From a virus: DNA of 64,000 nucleotides. The stretch lies in the IMG/VR virus record IMGVR_UViG_3300022223_000001, positions 1 to 64,000 of that record, one strand, 5' to 3'. The position numbers and the translations under genes were made by a program. Of the stretch, positions 16,491-23,168 are shown piece after piece. Under the pieces are notes generated by a model, which was given only the letters and a program-made list of their open reading frames with translations, made no database searches and was not told where the DNA came from. Position 1 is the stretch's first letter. Each line of letters begins with the position of its first letter.

Positions 16491-17602
16491 GGGGAATCCC
16501 CCGGGATAGCCGCCATGATGGCCCGGCCGATCACCTCCGCGACCTGGGGAACTACGGCGTTTCCGAGGGCTCTGAGTCTGTGTGCCCGATCGGGAATCCC
16601 ATGAGCCACTCGACAAACCGCGGGTTGAGCGTCAGCTTGCACTCGCCCCCATGCGTGCAGGTCGTCGGGAGCGGGCGGCCACTGCGGCAGGTCGCGTCGG
16701 TCAACGTCGTGCCGCCCTCCGATCGCGGCCGACCCGTCGACTTGGAGATCGGGCCGTAGCCCCTCGCCCCGCTCGAGTTCGCGTCGCCGGCGGTCGCTGT
16801 TGGCCACATCGCTGACACCGCGTCCTCGAGATTCCGGCGCCCGGCGCCCAGCCGAATCTGCGCCATCGATGCCGAAGGGAACCCGCGCTTCGGATCGCCC
16901 AGTCGCGCCTTGGGCGTTGGCCACGTCCGGGCGACCGATGACAGCGGCTCGCCGCCCTGCGCGTTCCGCCCCTTCGTTGGCCCCCGCGCGTCCCTCGACA
17001 ACGGCGTCGGCCATGCTCGGGCCCAGCTGAACAGGCTCGGCGTTCCAGCCGTCGGCCTCTTGTGGGACACCTGCCCCTCGTTCTGGCTGCTCCCGTACTC
17101 CGTCGCGCTCGGGGTCGGATACTCGCCACGCGACCACGAAGAGCCGGTCACGGCGGTGAGGGGCGCCAACGGCTGCAGCCGGTAGACCGTCCCAGACAGC
17201 ATCATACCCGAGCGTGGCCAGGTCACCGAGGACGCGGTCGAGTCCTCGAGTAACGAGAGCTGGGACGTTCTCCACGACGACGCAGCGTGGTCGAAGTGCG
17301 CCAACGATTCGCGCGTACTCCGACCAGAGACCAGAGCGCGGATCTGCGAGGCCCAGCCCCTTTCCAGCGACGCTGACGCCCTGGCAGGGGAATCCTCCAC
17401 AGATGAGCCCGGGCCGTTCGGCCCGCTCGTCGACTTGCCGGACATCGTCGTACCTCGTTGCGTTCGGCCAGTGCTCCGCGAGCACCCGCTGACAAAATGG
17501 ATCGCTCTCGGCCTGCCAGAGCACCGGGCCAAGGCCAGCGCGCTCCAGACCCAGCTCGAGCCCGCCGATGCCGCTGAACAGGCTGCCGATCGCGAGGGTC
17601 AC
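16487..17602 (-). CDS. C5-cytosine DNA methyltransferase
   Basis: 371 aa, GTG in a GTGA overlap with the integrase. Motifs: I LFSGIGGLELGLERAG, IV GGFPCQGVS (catalytic Cys), VI VVENVPAL, VIII HRRDRLFVVA, X RLRALGNAVVPQVAE. The stretch between VIII and X is low in fold character, with repeated VADA/VANA words. In that stretch another frame carries the stronger coding signature (see the overlapping entry). It probably protects phage DNA from host restriction or pairs with the adjacent nuclease. Confidence 0.88.
   Translation of the reverse strand: MTLAIGSLFSGIGGLELGLERAGLGPVLWQAESDPFCQRVLAEHWPNATRYDDVRQVDERAERPGLICGGFPCQGVSVAGKGLGLADPRSGLWSEYARIVGALRPRCVVVENVPALVTRGLDRVLGDLATLGYDAVWDGLPAAAVGAPHRRDRLFVVAWRVSDPERDGVREQPERGAGVPQEADGWNAEPVQLGPSMADAVVEGRAGANEGAERAGRRAAVIGRPDVANAQGATGRSEARVPFGIDGADSAGRRAPESRGRGVSDVANSDRRRRELERGEGLRPDLQVDGSAAIGGRHDVDRRDLPQWPPAPDDLHAWGRVQADAQPAVCRVAHGIPDRAHRLRALGNAVVPQVAEVIGRAIMAAIPGDSP
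16552..17532 (-). CDS. Overlapping reading frame inside the C5-methyltransferase gene (WPTP-repeat protein)
   Basis: 326-codon open frame, or 297 codons from the ATG at 17445, nested in the methyltransferase gene in another frame. It reads as protein: SSWRTSQLSLLE, TWPRSGM, then repeated WPTP words and a C-terminal LNPRFVEWLMGFPIG. I know this sequence type from other phage methyltransferase loci. In a hand count of 100 codons (about 16711-17010), 86 end in G/C in this frame against 71 in the methyltransferase frame. Real dual coding is possible; a shadow of the conserved gene is the alternative. Confidence 0.4.
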   Translation of the reverse strand: MARCSGRPRAIHFVSGCSRSTGRTQRGTTMSGKSTSGPNGPGSSVEDSPARASASLERGWASQIRALVSGRSTRESLAHFDHAASSWRTSQLSLLEDSTASSVTWPRSGMMLSGTVYRLQPLAPLTAVTGSSWSRGEYPTPSATEYGSSQNEGQVSHKRPTAGTPSLFSWARAWPTPLSRDARGPTKGRNAQGGEPLSSVARTWPTPKARLGDPKRGFPSASMAQIRLGAGRRNLEDAVSAMWPTATAGDANSSGARGYGPISKSTGRPRSEGGTTLTDATCRSGRPLPTTCTHGGECKLTLNPRFVEWLMGFPIGHTDSEPSETP

Positions 17603-19179
17603 GCCGCGCCCTCCCGTGCCCCGCGCTCGGTCGCCGGCGCGCGCCCAAGCTCGTGGCGAACGATGGCTTCGAGCAGCCGCACCGTCAGCGAGTGGACTTC
17701 CGCTTCGGGCGCCTCGACCAGTCGGCCGGCCAGCAGCACGGGCTCGCTGAGCAGCACCGCCTTGCTGATCAGGTCGGCGTCCTCGCGCGTGAATTTCTCC
17801 CTCTGCGCGCACCGCTCGAGCAGCTCTTGTGCTACGACCAGCAGTGAACCTGTCCGCGACCTGTCCGCGCCCCCGTAACTACCCGGAATTACAAGGTTGG
17901 CTTTCCCCTCCGGAGCCAAAGGTCGGGCGTTCGAATCGCCCACCGCCTGCCCAATGATTTCAAGTAGTTGCGCCACTTGAGGATCGACAGCGCGGACAGG
18001 TTGCAGACATGTCCGCGCTGCCCGATTGCTCAGCGCGCGCGGGTCCAGGTGGGCGTAACGCTCGGTTACCGCCTCGTGGCTGTGGCCGAGGAACTTGGCG
18101 ACGTCGGTCAGCGGCCAGGGATCGCCCCAGTAGCCGCTGACCAGGGCGCTGGCGCAGGTGTGGCGCAGGTCGTGGAAGCGCACCCGGCGGCGCAGCCCGA
18201 CGCGGTAGCGCCAGCCCAGCAGCGTCAGCCCGCGGGCGCGGTCGGTCTGCGGCGCCCAGCCCCAGTCGTAGCCGCGAGCGTGGTGTCCTGGCTTGGCTCC
18301 CTTGCGCCGCGGGCGGCTGGGCCAGACAGGGCCGGCCTTCGGGCGCCCCTGGCCCTCCCACCAGGCGAGTAGGGCGGCCTGGCCCATCGGGGTGAGCGGC
18401 ACGTCGCGCCTCGAGGTCTTCGTCTTCGTCTCGCCGTCCCAGCTGGCCAGCACGTCGATGCCCGGCCTGGGCCCGGTCAGCCGCACCCTCTCCCACGAGA
18501 GCGCGGCGAGTTCGCCCTGGCGCAGGCCCTGGTAGATGGCGACGGCGAAGGCCGAGCGCGCCTTCGCGGACAGGTCGGGGTGCTCGAGAACCTGTCCGAT
18601 CTCCTCGATCGTGAGGAAGGTCCAGGGCTCCGGCGTCGCGACGAAGGTGTCCGGCAGCGACACGTCGGCCGCGGGGTTTGTGGGGATCAGCCCGTCCTCC
18701 ACCGCCTCCTGCAGGCACAGCCGCAGCCTGCCGAGGGCGTGCTTGGCCGTGTCGCGGCTGATCGGGGTGCCGCGCTCGGAGATGTGCTCGGGTAGGGCGC
18801 GCGCCCAGTCCCGGACGTCGGGCATCGTGATCGCGTCGAGCGGCCAGTCGGCGAACTCGGCGGCGCAGACCGTGGTGCGCCAGACCGAGCGCCATGGCCC
18901 GATGTTCCGGCCGCCGGCCTTCTCGACCCACCGCTCGCCGTAGGCCCGGAGCGACGACGCGGCGCCGCGGAACTGGGTCTCGCGCCGGGCTTCGACCAGG
19001 GCGTTCAGCGCAGCGTGGGCCGCGTCCTCAGCCCGGACGGTGCCGACGTTGTGCATCCCGCCGGCGCCGTCCGGGAAGCGCGCCCGGAAGCGCCATGCGC
19101 CTCCCTGCCAGACGGGGGTGACGGTGCCGGTGCCGCGCGGGCGGCGGGTGACGGTGGGCTTGGGTGGGCGGTGGCTCAT
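17599..19179 (-). CDS. int: Tyrosine recombinase integrase with attP inside its frame
   Basis: 526 aa. Catalytic residues are visible: Arg in GLRQGELAAL (about 222), HDLRHT (about 336), GHS, and the Tyr nucleophile in ERYAHLDP (about 375). The N-terminus has an arm-binding-like WQGGAWRFRARFPDG segment. The frame runs about 150 residues past Tyr. Codons for residues about 408-424 are the antisense of a tRNA 3' half (the attP core), so integration should replace the last ~100 residues. ATGA overlap upstream, GTGA downstream. Confidence 0.92.
   Translation of the reverse strand: MSHRPPKPTVTRRPRGTGTVTPVWQGGAWRFRARFPDGAGGMHNVGTVRAEDAAHAALNALVEARRETQFRGAASSLRAYGERWVEKAGGRNIGPWRSVWRTTVCAAEFADWPLDAITMPDVRDWARALPEHISERGTPISRDTAKHALGRLRLCLQEAVEDGLIPTNPAADVSLPDTFVATPEPWTFLTIEEIGQVLEHPDLSAKARSAFAVAIYQGLRQGELAALSWERVRLTGPRPGIDVLASWDGETKTKTSRRDVPLTPMGQAALLAWWEGQGRPKAGPVWPSRPRRKGAKPGHHARGYDWGWAPQTDRARGLTLLGWRYRVGLRRRVRFHDLRHTCASALVSGYWGDPWPLTDVAKFLGHSHEAVTERYAHLDPRALSNRAARTCLQPVRAVDPQVAQLLEIIGQAVGDSNARPLAPEGKANLVIPGSYGGADRSRTGSLLVVAQELLERCAQREKFTREDADLISKAVLLSEPVLLAGRLVEAPEAEVHSLTVRLLEAIVRHELGRAPATERGAREGAA
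17907..17954 (+). other. attP: Putative attP core: 3' half of a tRNA-Arg(CCG)
   Basis: The segment reads like a tRNA from the anticodon loop (CTCCGGA, anticodon CCG) through a variable loop, the T arm (stem GGGCG, loop TTCGAAT, stem CGCCC) and a 3' acceptor strand ACCGCCTG. The 5' half of a tRNA is absent. Such fragments are the phage half of tRNA attachment sites. Phage genes lie on both sides, so this is attP rather than attL or attR. Confidence 0.75.
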
Positions 19180-19391
19180 CGGTTCCTCAGCATCCGGAGT
19201 AGCCGCTTGGCCCGGGCGACGTCCAGGTCGGAGGGCGGCGGGCCGGGCGGCGCCGGCGGGTCGTAGACGCCAGCTCGCCGGCGGGCGCGGCGCTCCTTGC
19301 GGTCGCGCTCACGGGCCGTCAGGACGTTCAGCTGGCGCTGCAGGTCCTGCAGGATCGCCAGGGCGTCGCCGTCTTCGGCCGGGTCGCTCAC
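19176..19391 (-). CDS. Small charged protein upstream of int
   Basis: 71 aa, ATGA overlaps with both neighbours. N-terminal coiled-coil-like helix (ALAILQDLQRQLNVLTARERDRKERRARRRAG), Pro-rich middle, basic C-terminal helix (ARAKRLLRMLRNR). It lies where excisionases or recombination directionality factors are often found, but no winged-helix motif is seen. Confidence 0.5.
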   Translation of the reverse strand: MSDPAEDGDALAILQDLQRQLNVLTARERDRKERRARRRAGVYDPPAPPGPPPSDLDVARAKRLLRMLRNR

Positions 19392-19789
19392 CCCGAAAAC
19401 CTCCCTACGATCACGTCGTTGTCGCCCAGGATGAGGGTCCGCATCGACAACTCGGCGATCACCATTTGGATGCTGCCGGCCACCAGCGCATCGGCGAACT
19501 CTGCGGCCGGGGTGTCATCGCGCACGAGCCGGTCGAAGCTTTCAACGATGACGACGGCCGGTCCGTTCTCTGCCGCTCGGCGCAATAGAGCGTCGAAGCC
19601 AGGGCGCGCACGGCGCCCGAGCCAGCCCGGGATAGCGCGGTCCTCGAACACCTCCGCCAGCGGGTACCCGCGCTCCTCTGCGAAGCTGCGGATGTGCTTC
19701 ACCTGGCGGTCGACGCTGAGCGGCTGCTTGGCCGTGCTGGACCGTGCGTAGCCCAGGAAGATCCGGGCGCCTGCCGTCGGGTCAGCCAC
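19388..19789 (-). CDS. Small serine recombinase (resolvase catalytic domain only)
   Basis: 133 aa, GTG start. YARSSTAKQPLSVDRQ gives the catalytic Ser and first Arg; RPGFDALLRR and ESFDRLVRD supply the other conserved Arg positions of the resolvase/invertase fold. The C-terminal HTH domain of typical resolvases is missing; the protein ends soon after the catalytic domain. It sits two genes upstream of int. It may be a degenerate invertase, a multimer-resolution enzyme lacking its DNA-binding part, or a partner of another DNA-binding protein. Confidence 0.78.
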   Translation of the reverse strand: MADPTAGARIFLGYARSSTAKQPLSVDRQVKHIRSFAEERGYPLAEVFEDRAIPGWLGRRARPGFDALLRRAAENGPAVVIVESFDRLVRDDTPAAEFADALVAGSIQMVIAELSMRTLILGDNDVIVGRFSG

Positions 19790-20018
19790 CCCGCACCTCC
19801 TCGCCGTCCAGGTCGCCCACCGTCACCGACAGCCCCCGGCGCAGCCGCCAGCCCTGCCAGAACCGCAGCTGCTCGGGCGTCACGTGGGCGTGGCCGAGCT
19901 CGGGGTCGAGCAGCGCCTGGCCGATGCCCTCGGCGTAGGCCAGGGCGAAGCGCTCGCGAACGGCGCGCTGCTCGAAGGCGCCGAGGGCCAGGCGGGGGCG
20001 GGGGAAGCCGTCAGGCAC
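19782..20018 (-). CDS. Hypothetical protein
   Basis: 78 aa. GTG at 20018 in an 8-nt overlap (GTGCCTGA) with the upstream gene; its own stop overlaps the recombinase start in the same way (GTGGCTGA). Helical (FEQRAVRERFALAYAEGIGQALL, TPEQLRFWQGWRLRRGL). No family recognised. Confidence 0.48.
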   Translation of the reverse strand: MPDGFPRPRLALGAFEQRAVRERFALAYAEGIGQALLDPELGHAHVTPEQLRFWQGWRLRRGLSVTVGDLDGEEVRGG

Positions 20019-20382
20019 CGGTCGGCTCCCAAGGCCGCTCAACGGCCTTGAGCCCCTGCCTTCTTCGGGCCACGTTCTCGTCGTACCAGCAGCGCCCCTC
20101 CGGGCACTGGCATCGCTTCCGGCCGTAGTACCGGGGGCACGCCTTGTTGGACAGCTGGACGCTGTCGTCGATGTACTGCGGCTCCTCGTCGTCGGCCTCA
20201 GCGTGCAGACCCACGGGCACGCCATCGACCGAGAGCAGCATCGGGTGGTCGCGCAGACTCAGGTCGTGGGCCCGGTTGATCCAGAGGATGCAGCCAGGCG
20301 TGTGGCATTCGCCGCCTGCGCCGTCCAGACAGAGCGAGCACAGCTGCATCTCCACGACGTGGAGCGTAGGTTCCTCACCCAT
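20011..20382 (-). CDS. Cys-rich putative zinc protein
   Basis: 123 aa. The ATG at 20382 follows GAGGTAGTC, part of an 18-nt junction repeated at another gene start. Cys/His pattern: CSLCLDG, ECHTPGC, then CPRYYGRKRCQCPEGRC. Between these lies a structured LSLRDHPMLLSVDGVPVG segment. Likely binds zinc. Unknown function. Confidence 0.55.
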   Translation of the reverse strand: MGEEPTLHVVEMQLCSLCLDGAGGECHTPGCILWINRAHDLSLRDHPMLLSVDGVPVGLHAEADDEEPQYIDDSVQLSNKACPRYYGRKRCQCPEGRCWYDENVARRRQGLKAVERPWEPTGA

Positions 20383-20392
20383 GACTACCTCG
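20375..20392 (-). repeat. 18-nt gene-junction repeat, copy 1
   Basis: Minus strand CGAGGTAGTCATGGGTGA: the upstream gene's last codon and stop (AGG TAG), Shine-Dalgarno GAGG and the ATG start of the next gene. Identical to 21068-21085. Confidence 0.9.
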
Positions 20393-20762
20393 CCCTCCAG
20401 AGCAGCCCCAGCGCCGACCGCGGGCCTTCGTGCTGAGCGTTCGCCGCCTCGGCCTCCTGAAACTGGAAGTCGACCGGCAGGCCCGACGCCAGGCCGAGGT
20501 GCTCCGACAGCACCATGCAGAGCATCTCCCATCGCGGGTCCATGAACGGGTCACGCGGGCTCAACCCGGGGAACATGCCGCGCCACTCGGCGTCCGACAG
20601 GATCGCGCGCACGTCAACGTCGCGGTAATCCGGCCGCTGCAAGCAGGAACCGACCAAAAAGACGCCGTAGCCGAAGGCGCGATGCAGCGGCGCACACGCC
20701 AAGTCGAGCGCCATCAGCCGGGGGCGCAGGAGATAGGTGCCGCGGCGTTCACTGTTAGTCAT
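20385..20762 (-). CDS. Nucleotidyltransferase-fold protein
   Basis: 125 aa, ATG at 20762 overlapping the previous stop by 8 nt. FGYGVFLVGSCLQRPDYRDVDVRAILSD shows the GS...D-x-D signature of the polymerase-beta NTase superfamily. A C-terminal SEHLGLASGLPVDFQFQ strand adds the third acidic position. Similar proteins occur in phages; the substrate is unknown. It could modify a tRNA, a nucleotide or a protein. Confidence 0.65.
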   Translation of the reverse strand: MTNSERRGTYLLRPRLMALDLACAPLHRAFGYGVFLVGSCLQRPDYRDVDVRAILSDAEWRGMFPGLSPRDPFMDPRWEMLCMVLSEHLGLASGLPVDFQFQEAEAANAQHEGPRSALGLLWRAR

Positions 20763-21075
20763 CCTTGGTATCCGGTTCCTTGGACTCGCGCTCCGCGGCC
20801 ATGCCCTTCTCGAAGCCTTTGACGATCGTGTTGGCGATGCCGTCCCAGAGCTTCTCGAGCTTGTCGGTGCGGGCGACCTCGGCATCGAGCTCAACGCCGC
20901 ACCATGGGCAGAACGTCGCCGGCACGAGGGCGAAGCCCATGGGCTGCGTGCCCGGCGGCATCGGCGCGTGCAGCTCCCAGCCGCGGGAGTCGTTACGGAC
21001 TAGCTCGATGCGCTTGGACACGTCGCAACAGCTGTGCTTGCGCGGTGGTGGTGGCAGGTGTCGAAGGTCACCCAT
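20755..21075 (-). CDS. Hypothetical protein with CPWCG motif
   Basis: 106 aa. HSCCDVS, then a beta segment WELHAPMPPGTQPMGFAL and FCPWCGVEL, a zinc-knuckle arrangement typical of small phage proteins. C-terminal charged helix. Shares the 18-nt start junction with the gene at 20011-20382. Confidence 0.55.
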   Translation of the reverse strand: MGDLRHLPPPPRKHSCCDVSKRIELVRNDSRGWELHAPMPPGTQPMGFALVPATFCPWCGVELDAEVARTDKLEKLWDGIANTIVKGFEKGMAAERESKEPDTKDD

Positions 21076-21085
21076 GACTACCTCG
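21068..21085 (-). repeat. 18-nt gene-junction repeat, copy 2
   Basis: Minus strand CGAGGTAGTCATGGGTGA, identical to 20375-20392. It again spans stop codon, Shine-Dalgarno and start codon of adjacent genes, although those genes are unrelated. Confidence 0.9.
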
Positions 21086-21959
21086 TCTCCCTTCGCTCAC
21101 GGTGGAGCGGGCCGCGCTTGCGCCGGCGCTCGAAGCCGGCGAGCCCGAGCGCCGTTCTGACGCCATCCACTACGTTCCGCGCGGCGACATCTCCGTTCTT
21201 GCGCGCGCACAGTGCATCGTCGTGGGCATCCATGAATCTTTCGATCGCCCAAAGTTTGCCGCGCGCGCTGCGCAACTCTTCGGCCCTGCGGTCTCGAAAA
21301 CACGCGGAGCACCAGTTCGTGTCGTCAGCGAGCGCCGCGTACTCGGCACGCGCACCGCAAGCGCTGCAGTCGTCATCGACCGCTACATCGAGGAGCTGGT
21401 TGGCCCATGTCTCGGCCTGCTCGGTTCGCCATTGTAGGTCCGCCACCCTCTTGGCCAGCTCCTCGATCCGCGCCTCCCGCCGCACCAGCTCCGCCTGCAT
21501 CGCGTCGATCTCCGACAGCAGCTCGGGCAGCAGGCGCACCAGTTCCACCAGGTCCTGGACGGCGAAACTGCGGCGCTCGAGGTCGAGGGCGATGCCGCGG
21601 GCGACGGCGACTTCGGGGGAGTCGGTGGGGCGCTGGTTGGAGGCGGACGCCTCCCTTGGCTCCCAGCGAAGCTCGAACACTGGACCGTCATCGTCATCTT
21701 CTGGCGGCGGGCCAGGCACGAACGTCTCCCCACCGAACGTGACCTCGACGTCGATGGGCGCGCAGGCCACCGGCTCCTCGACCGCCATCGTCACGAACAC
21801 CTTCACATCGAACACCCGCCCAGGCCGGTCGACGTGGTTACCGCACTCAGGACACTCGCGCGTGTCGTTCGGCACCGCGCAGTCGCGCTCGCACGTGTCG
21901 CAGTAGGCGCCGCGATAGCCGGGGGAGTTGGCGGCCGGGGTGTCAGGCTCATTGCGCAT
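21078..21959 (-). CDS. Two zinc-finger, coiled-coil protein
   Basis: 293 aa, ATG at 21959 overlapping the previous gene by 11 nt. N-terminal ribbon CDTCERDC ... CPECGNH (residues about 20-42), a beta domain (VFVTMAVEE, DVEVTFGGETF), then a long coiled coil (LVELVRLLPELLSEIDAMQAEL...), and a second ribbon CSACG...CSAC. The design suggests a DNA or protein scaffold. No named family recognised. Confidence 0.6.
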   Translation of the reverse strand: MRNEPDTPAANSPGYRGAYCDTCERDCAVPNDTRECPECGNHVDRPGRVFDVKVFVTMAVEEPVACAPIDVEVTFGGETFVPGPPPEDDDDGPVFELRWEPREASASNQRPTDSPEVAVARGIALDLERRSFAVQDLVELVRLLPELLSEIDAMQAELVRREARIEELAKRVADLQWRTEQAETWANQLLDVAVDDDCSACGARAEYAALADDTNWCSACFRDRRAEELRSARGKLWAIERFMDAHDDALCARKNGDVAARNVVDGVRTALGLAGFERRRKRGPLHRERRETR

Positions 21960-22185
21960 TGGTCGACCCTCTCCACTGCGCACGCTCGTGCTGCAGCCGC
22001 AGCTCCCTCGCCTTGCGCCTGGCCGCCTTGACGTCCTTCGCATCGACGGTGTACTCGATGCAGCCTCCCCACAGCGGGTTGTAGTAGAGTGAGTAGGCCG
22101 TCACGTGACGCAGAATGGGTGCCTTGTTGGGGCGAGCCCTATCGCGGTGATAAAAAGTCCCGAAGGTGAATGAGCGGTCAGGCAT
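21949..22185 (-). CDS. Hypothetical protein
   Basis: 78 aa. Aromatic-rich middle (TAYSLYYNPLWGGCIEYTVDAKDVKAARRKARELR) ending in a basic helix. Similar small proteins occur in phages, but I cannot name the family. Overlaps neighbours by 8-11 nt. Confidence 0.5.
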   Translation of the reverse strand: MPDRSFTFGTFYHRDRARPNKAPILRHVTAYSLYYNPLWGGCIEYTVDAKDVKAARRKARELRLQHERAQWRGSTNAQ

Positions 22186-22429
22186 CGGCGATCTTCCTTT
22201 CGATCTCCCATACGCAGTCGTCGCAGAGGCCCGGCGTGTCGTCGGCGCAACCCTGCTCGTAAGAGACCACCTCCCCGCACCGGTTGCAGACCCAGCGCTC
22301 GCATCCGGAGCAATCTCGCTCGTCGAGCGTGCAGCCCGGGTGCAAATAGCGCTCCATGTCCGGCGACCAGACGACCAAGCAGAAGTCGACGCAGTCGTCT
22401 GCCGGCAAGCCGATGTGGAGTGCGCTCAC
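22178..22429 (-). CDS. Cys-rich zinc-binding protein
   Basis: 83 aa, GTG start in a GTGA overlap. Cys/His positions: HPGC, DCSGCERWVCNRCGE, GCADDTPGLCDDC. The spacing is that of a cross-brace zinc fold (PHD/RING-like). Unknown role in the early or accessory operon. Confidence 0.55.
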   Translation of the reverse strand: MSALHIGLPADDCVDFCLVVWSPDMERYLHPGCTLDERDCSGCERWVCNRCGEVVSYEQGCADDTPGLCDDCVWEIERKIADA

Positions 22430-22959
22430 GCCCACCTCCCGCTCGCCGGCATTCCGTTCGCCCGAGCCTGCTCGTAGCGGATGCGGTCGAACTGCACCCG
22501 CACCCGTTCGAAGACCTCGTCCGGCAGCCGCCACAGGCCTTGCGCGCCGCGGCAGGGCACGGGCTCGGGCAGCACGACTCGCCGTGATGCCGGCAGCTCC
22601 CAGCACTCGGGACCGAACGCCCAGGGGTCAGAATGCACAGCGCTCTTCCCCGGCAGCGAGTAGGAGCCGGTCAGCCTGCAGAGCACCGTGATGACGCTGT
22701 CGGGATGGTCGCCGGCCGGCGGCACCGCCTGCGCCGCAGACCCGAAGAAGCCGGCGCGCATGCGCTGCCATGCGCCATCGTCGAAGGCCTTGCCGGAGTG
22801 CAGGGCGACCCAGCCGCCGATCATCTGTCGCGGCGGCTTCCATCCGCGGTTCTCCACGCCCTTGGCTTCCGACTCGGGCAGATGCGTGAACGCCCACGGC
22901 CACGGGCGGTGCAGCGTCAGGCCGCGGATGATGCGGCCTTCGAGGGTGTGCTCAGGCAC
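22426..22959 (-). CDS. ASCH-domain protein (PUA-like)
   Basis: 177 aa. GLTLHRPWPWAFTHLPESEAKGVENRGWKP and GGWVALHSGKAFDD are ASCH signatures (start of the beta-barrel, a K-x-V-E-N-R motif). A later strand LCRLTGSYSL fits the fold. ASCH proteins bind RNA or modified bases, and one subset hydrolyses N4-acetylcytidine. The exact activity here is unknown. Overlaps neighbours by 4-8 nt. Confidence 0.78.
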   Translation of the reverse strand: MPEHTLEGRIIRGLTLHRPWPWAFTHLPESEAKGVENRGWKPPRQMIGGWVALHSGKAFDDGAWQRMRAGFFGSAAQAVPPAGDHPDSVITVLCRLTGSYSLPGKSAVHSDPWAFGPECWELPASRRVVLPEPVPCRGAQGLWRLPDEVFERVRVQFDRIRYEQARANGMPASGRWA

Positions 22960-23161
22960 TGGTCACCGCCTTCGCGTAGCTCTCGGCAAGCAGTCCGATT
23001 GCCTCGGCGATTTCGACGAATTCGCACGGTGCCTCGACGCAGTTGCAGTCAGCGAAGTAGTGCTCTTTGGACCACGCGATCAGCTTCGCCAGTTGCTCTG
23101 CGCTCGGGGCGCGAGCCCTCAGCGACGCATCGATCGGTGGCTTGTTCGTGTGCTCAGTCAC
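22952..23161 (-). CDS. Small helical protein
   Basis: 69 aa, ATG. Sequence RARAPSAEQLAKLIAWSKEHYFADCNCVEAPCEF then helix EIAEAIGLLAESYAKAV. A CNC...C group may bind metal. No family recognised. It lies 7 nt after the ParB-like gene. Confidence 0.48.
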   Translation of the reverse strand: MTEHTNKPPIDASLRARAPSAEQLAKLIAWSKEHYFADCNCVEAPCEFVEIAEAIGLLAESYAKAVTSA

Positions 23162-23168
23162 GTGTCGC

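Noticed and set aside
11982-17602. A known DISARM or BREX system
   Set aside because: The hallmark partners (DUF1998 and PLD proteins of DISARM; PglZ, BrxC of BREX) are missing.
17881-17955. Possible complete tRNA gene
   Set aside because: Only the 3' half (anticodon loop to acceptor) is present; no D arm or matching 5' acceptor is seen. It fits an attachment core.
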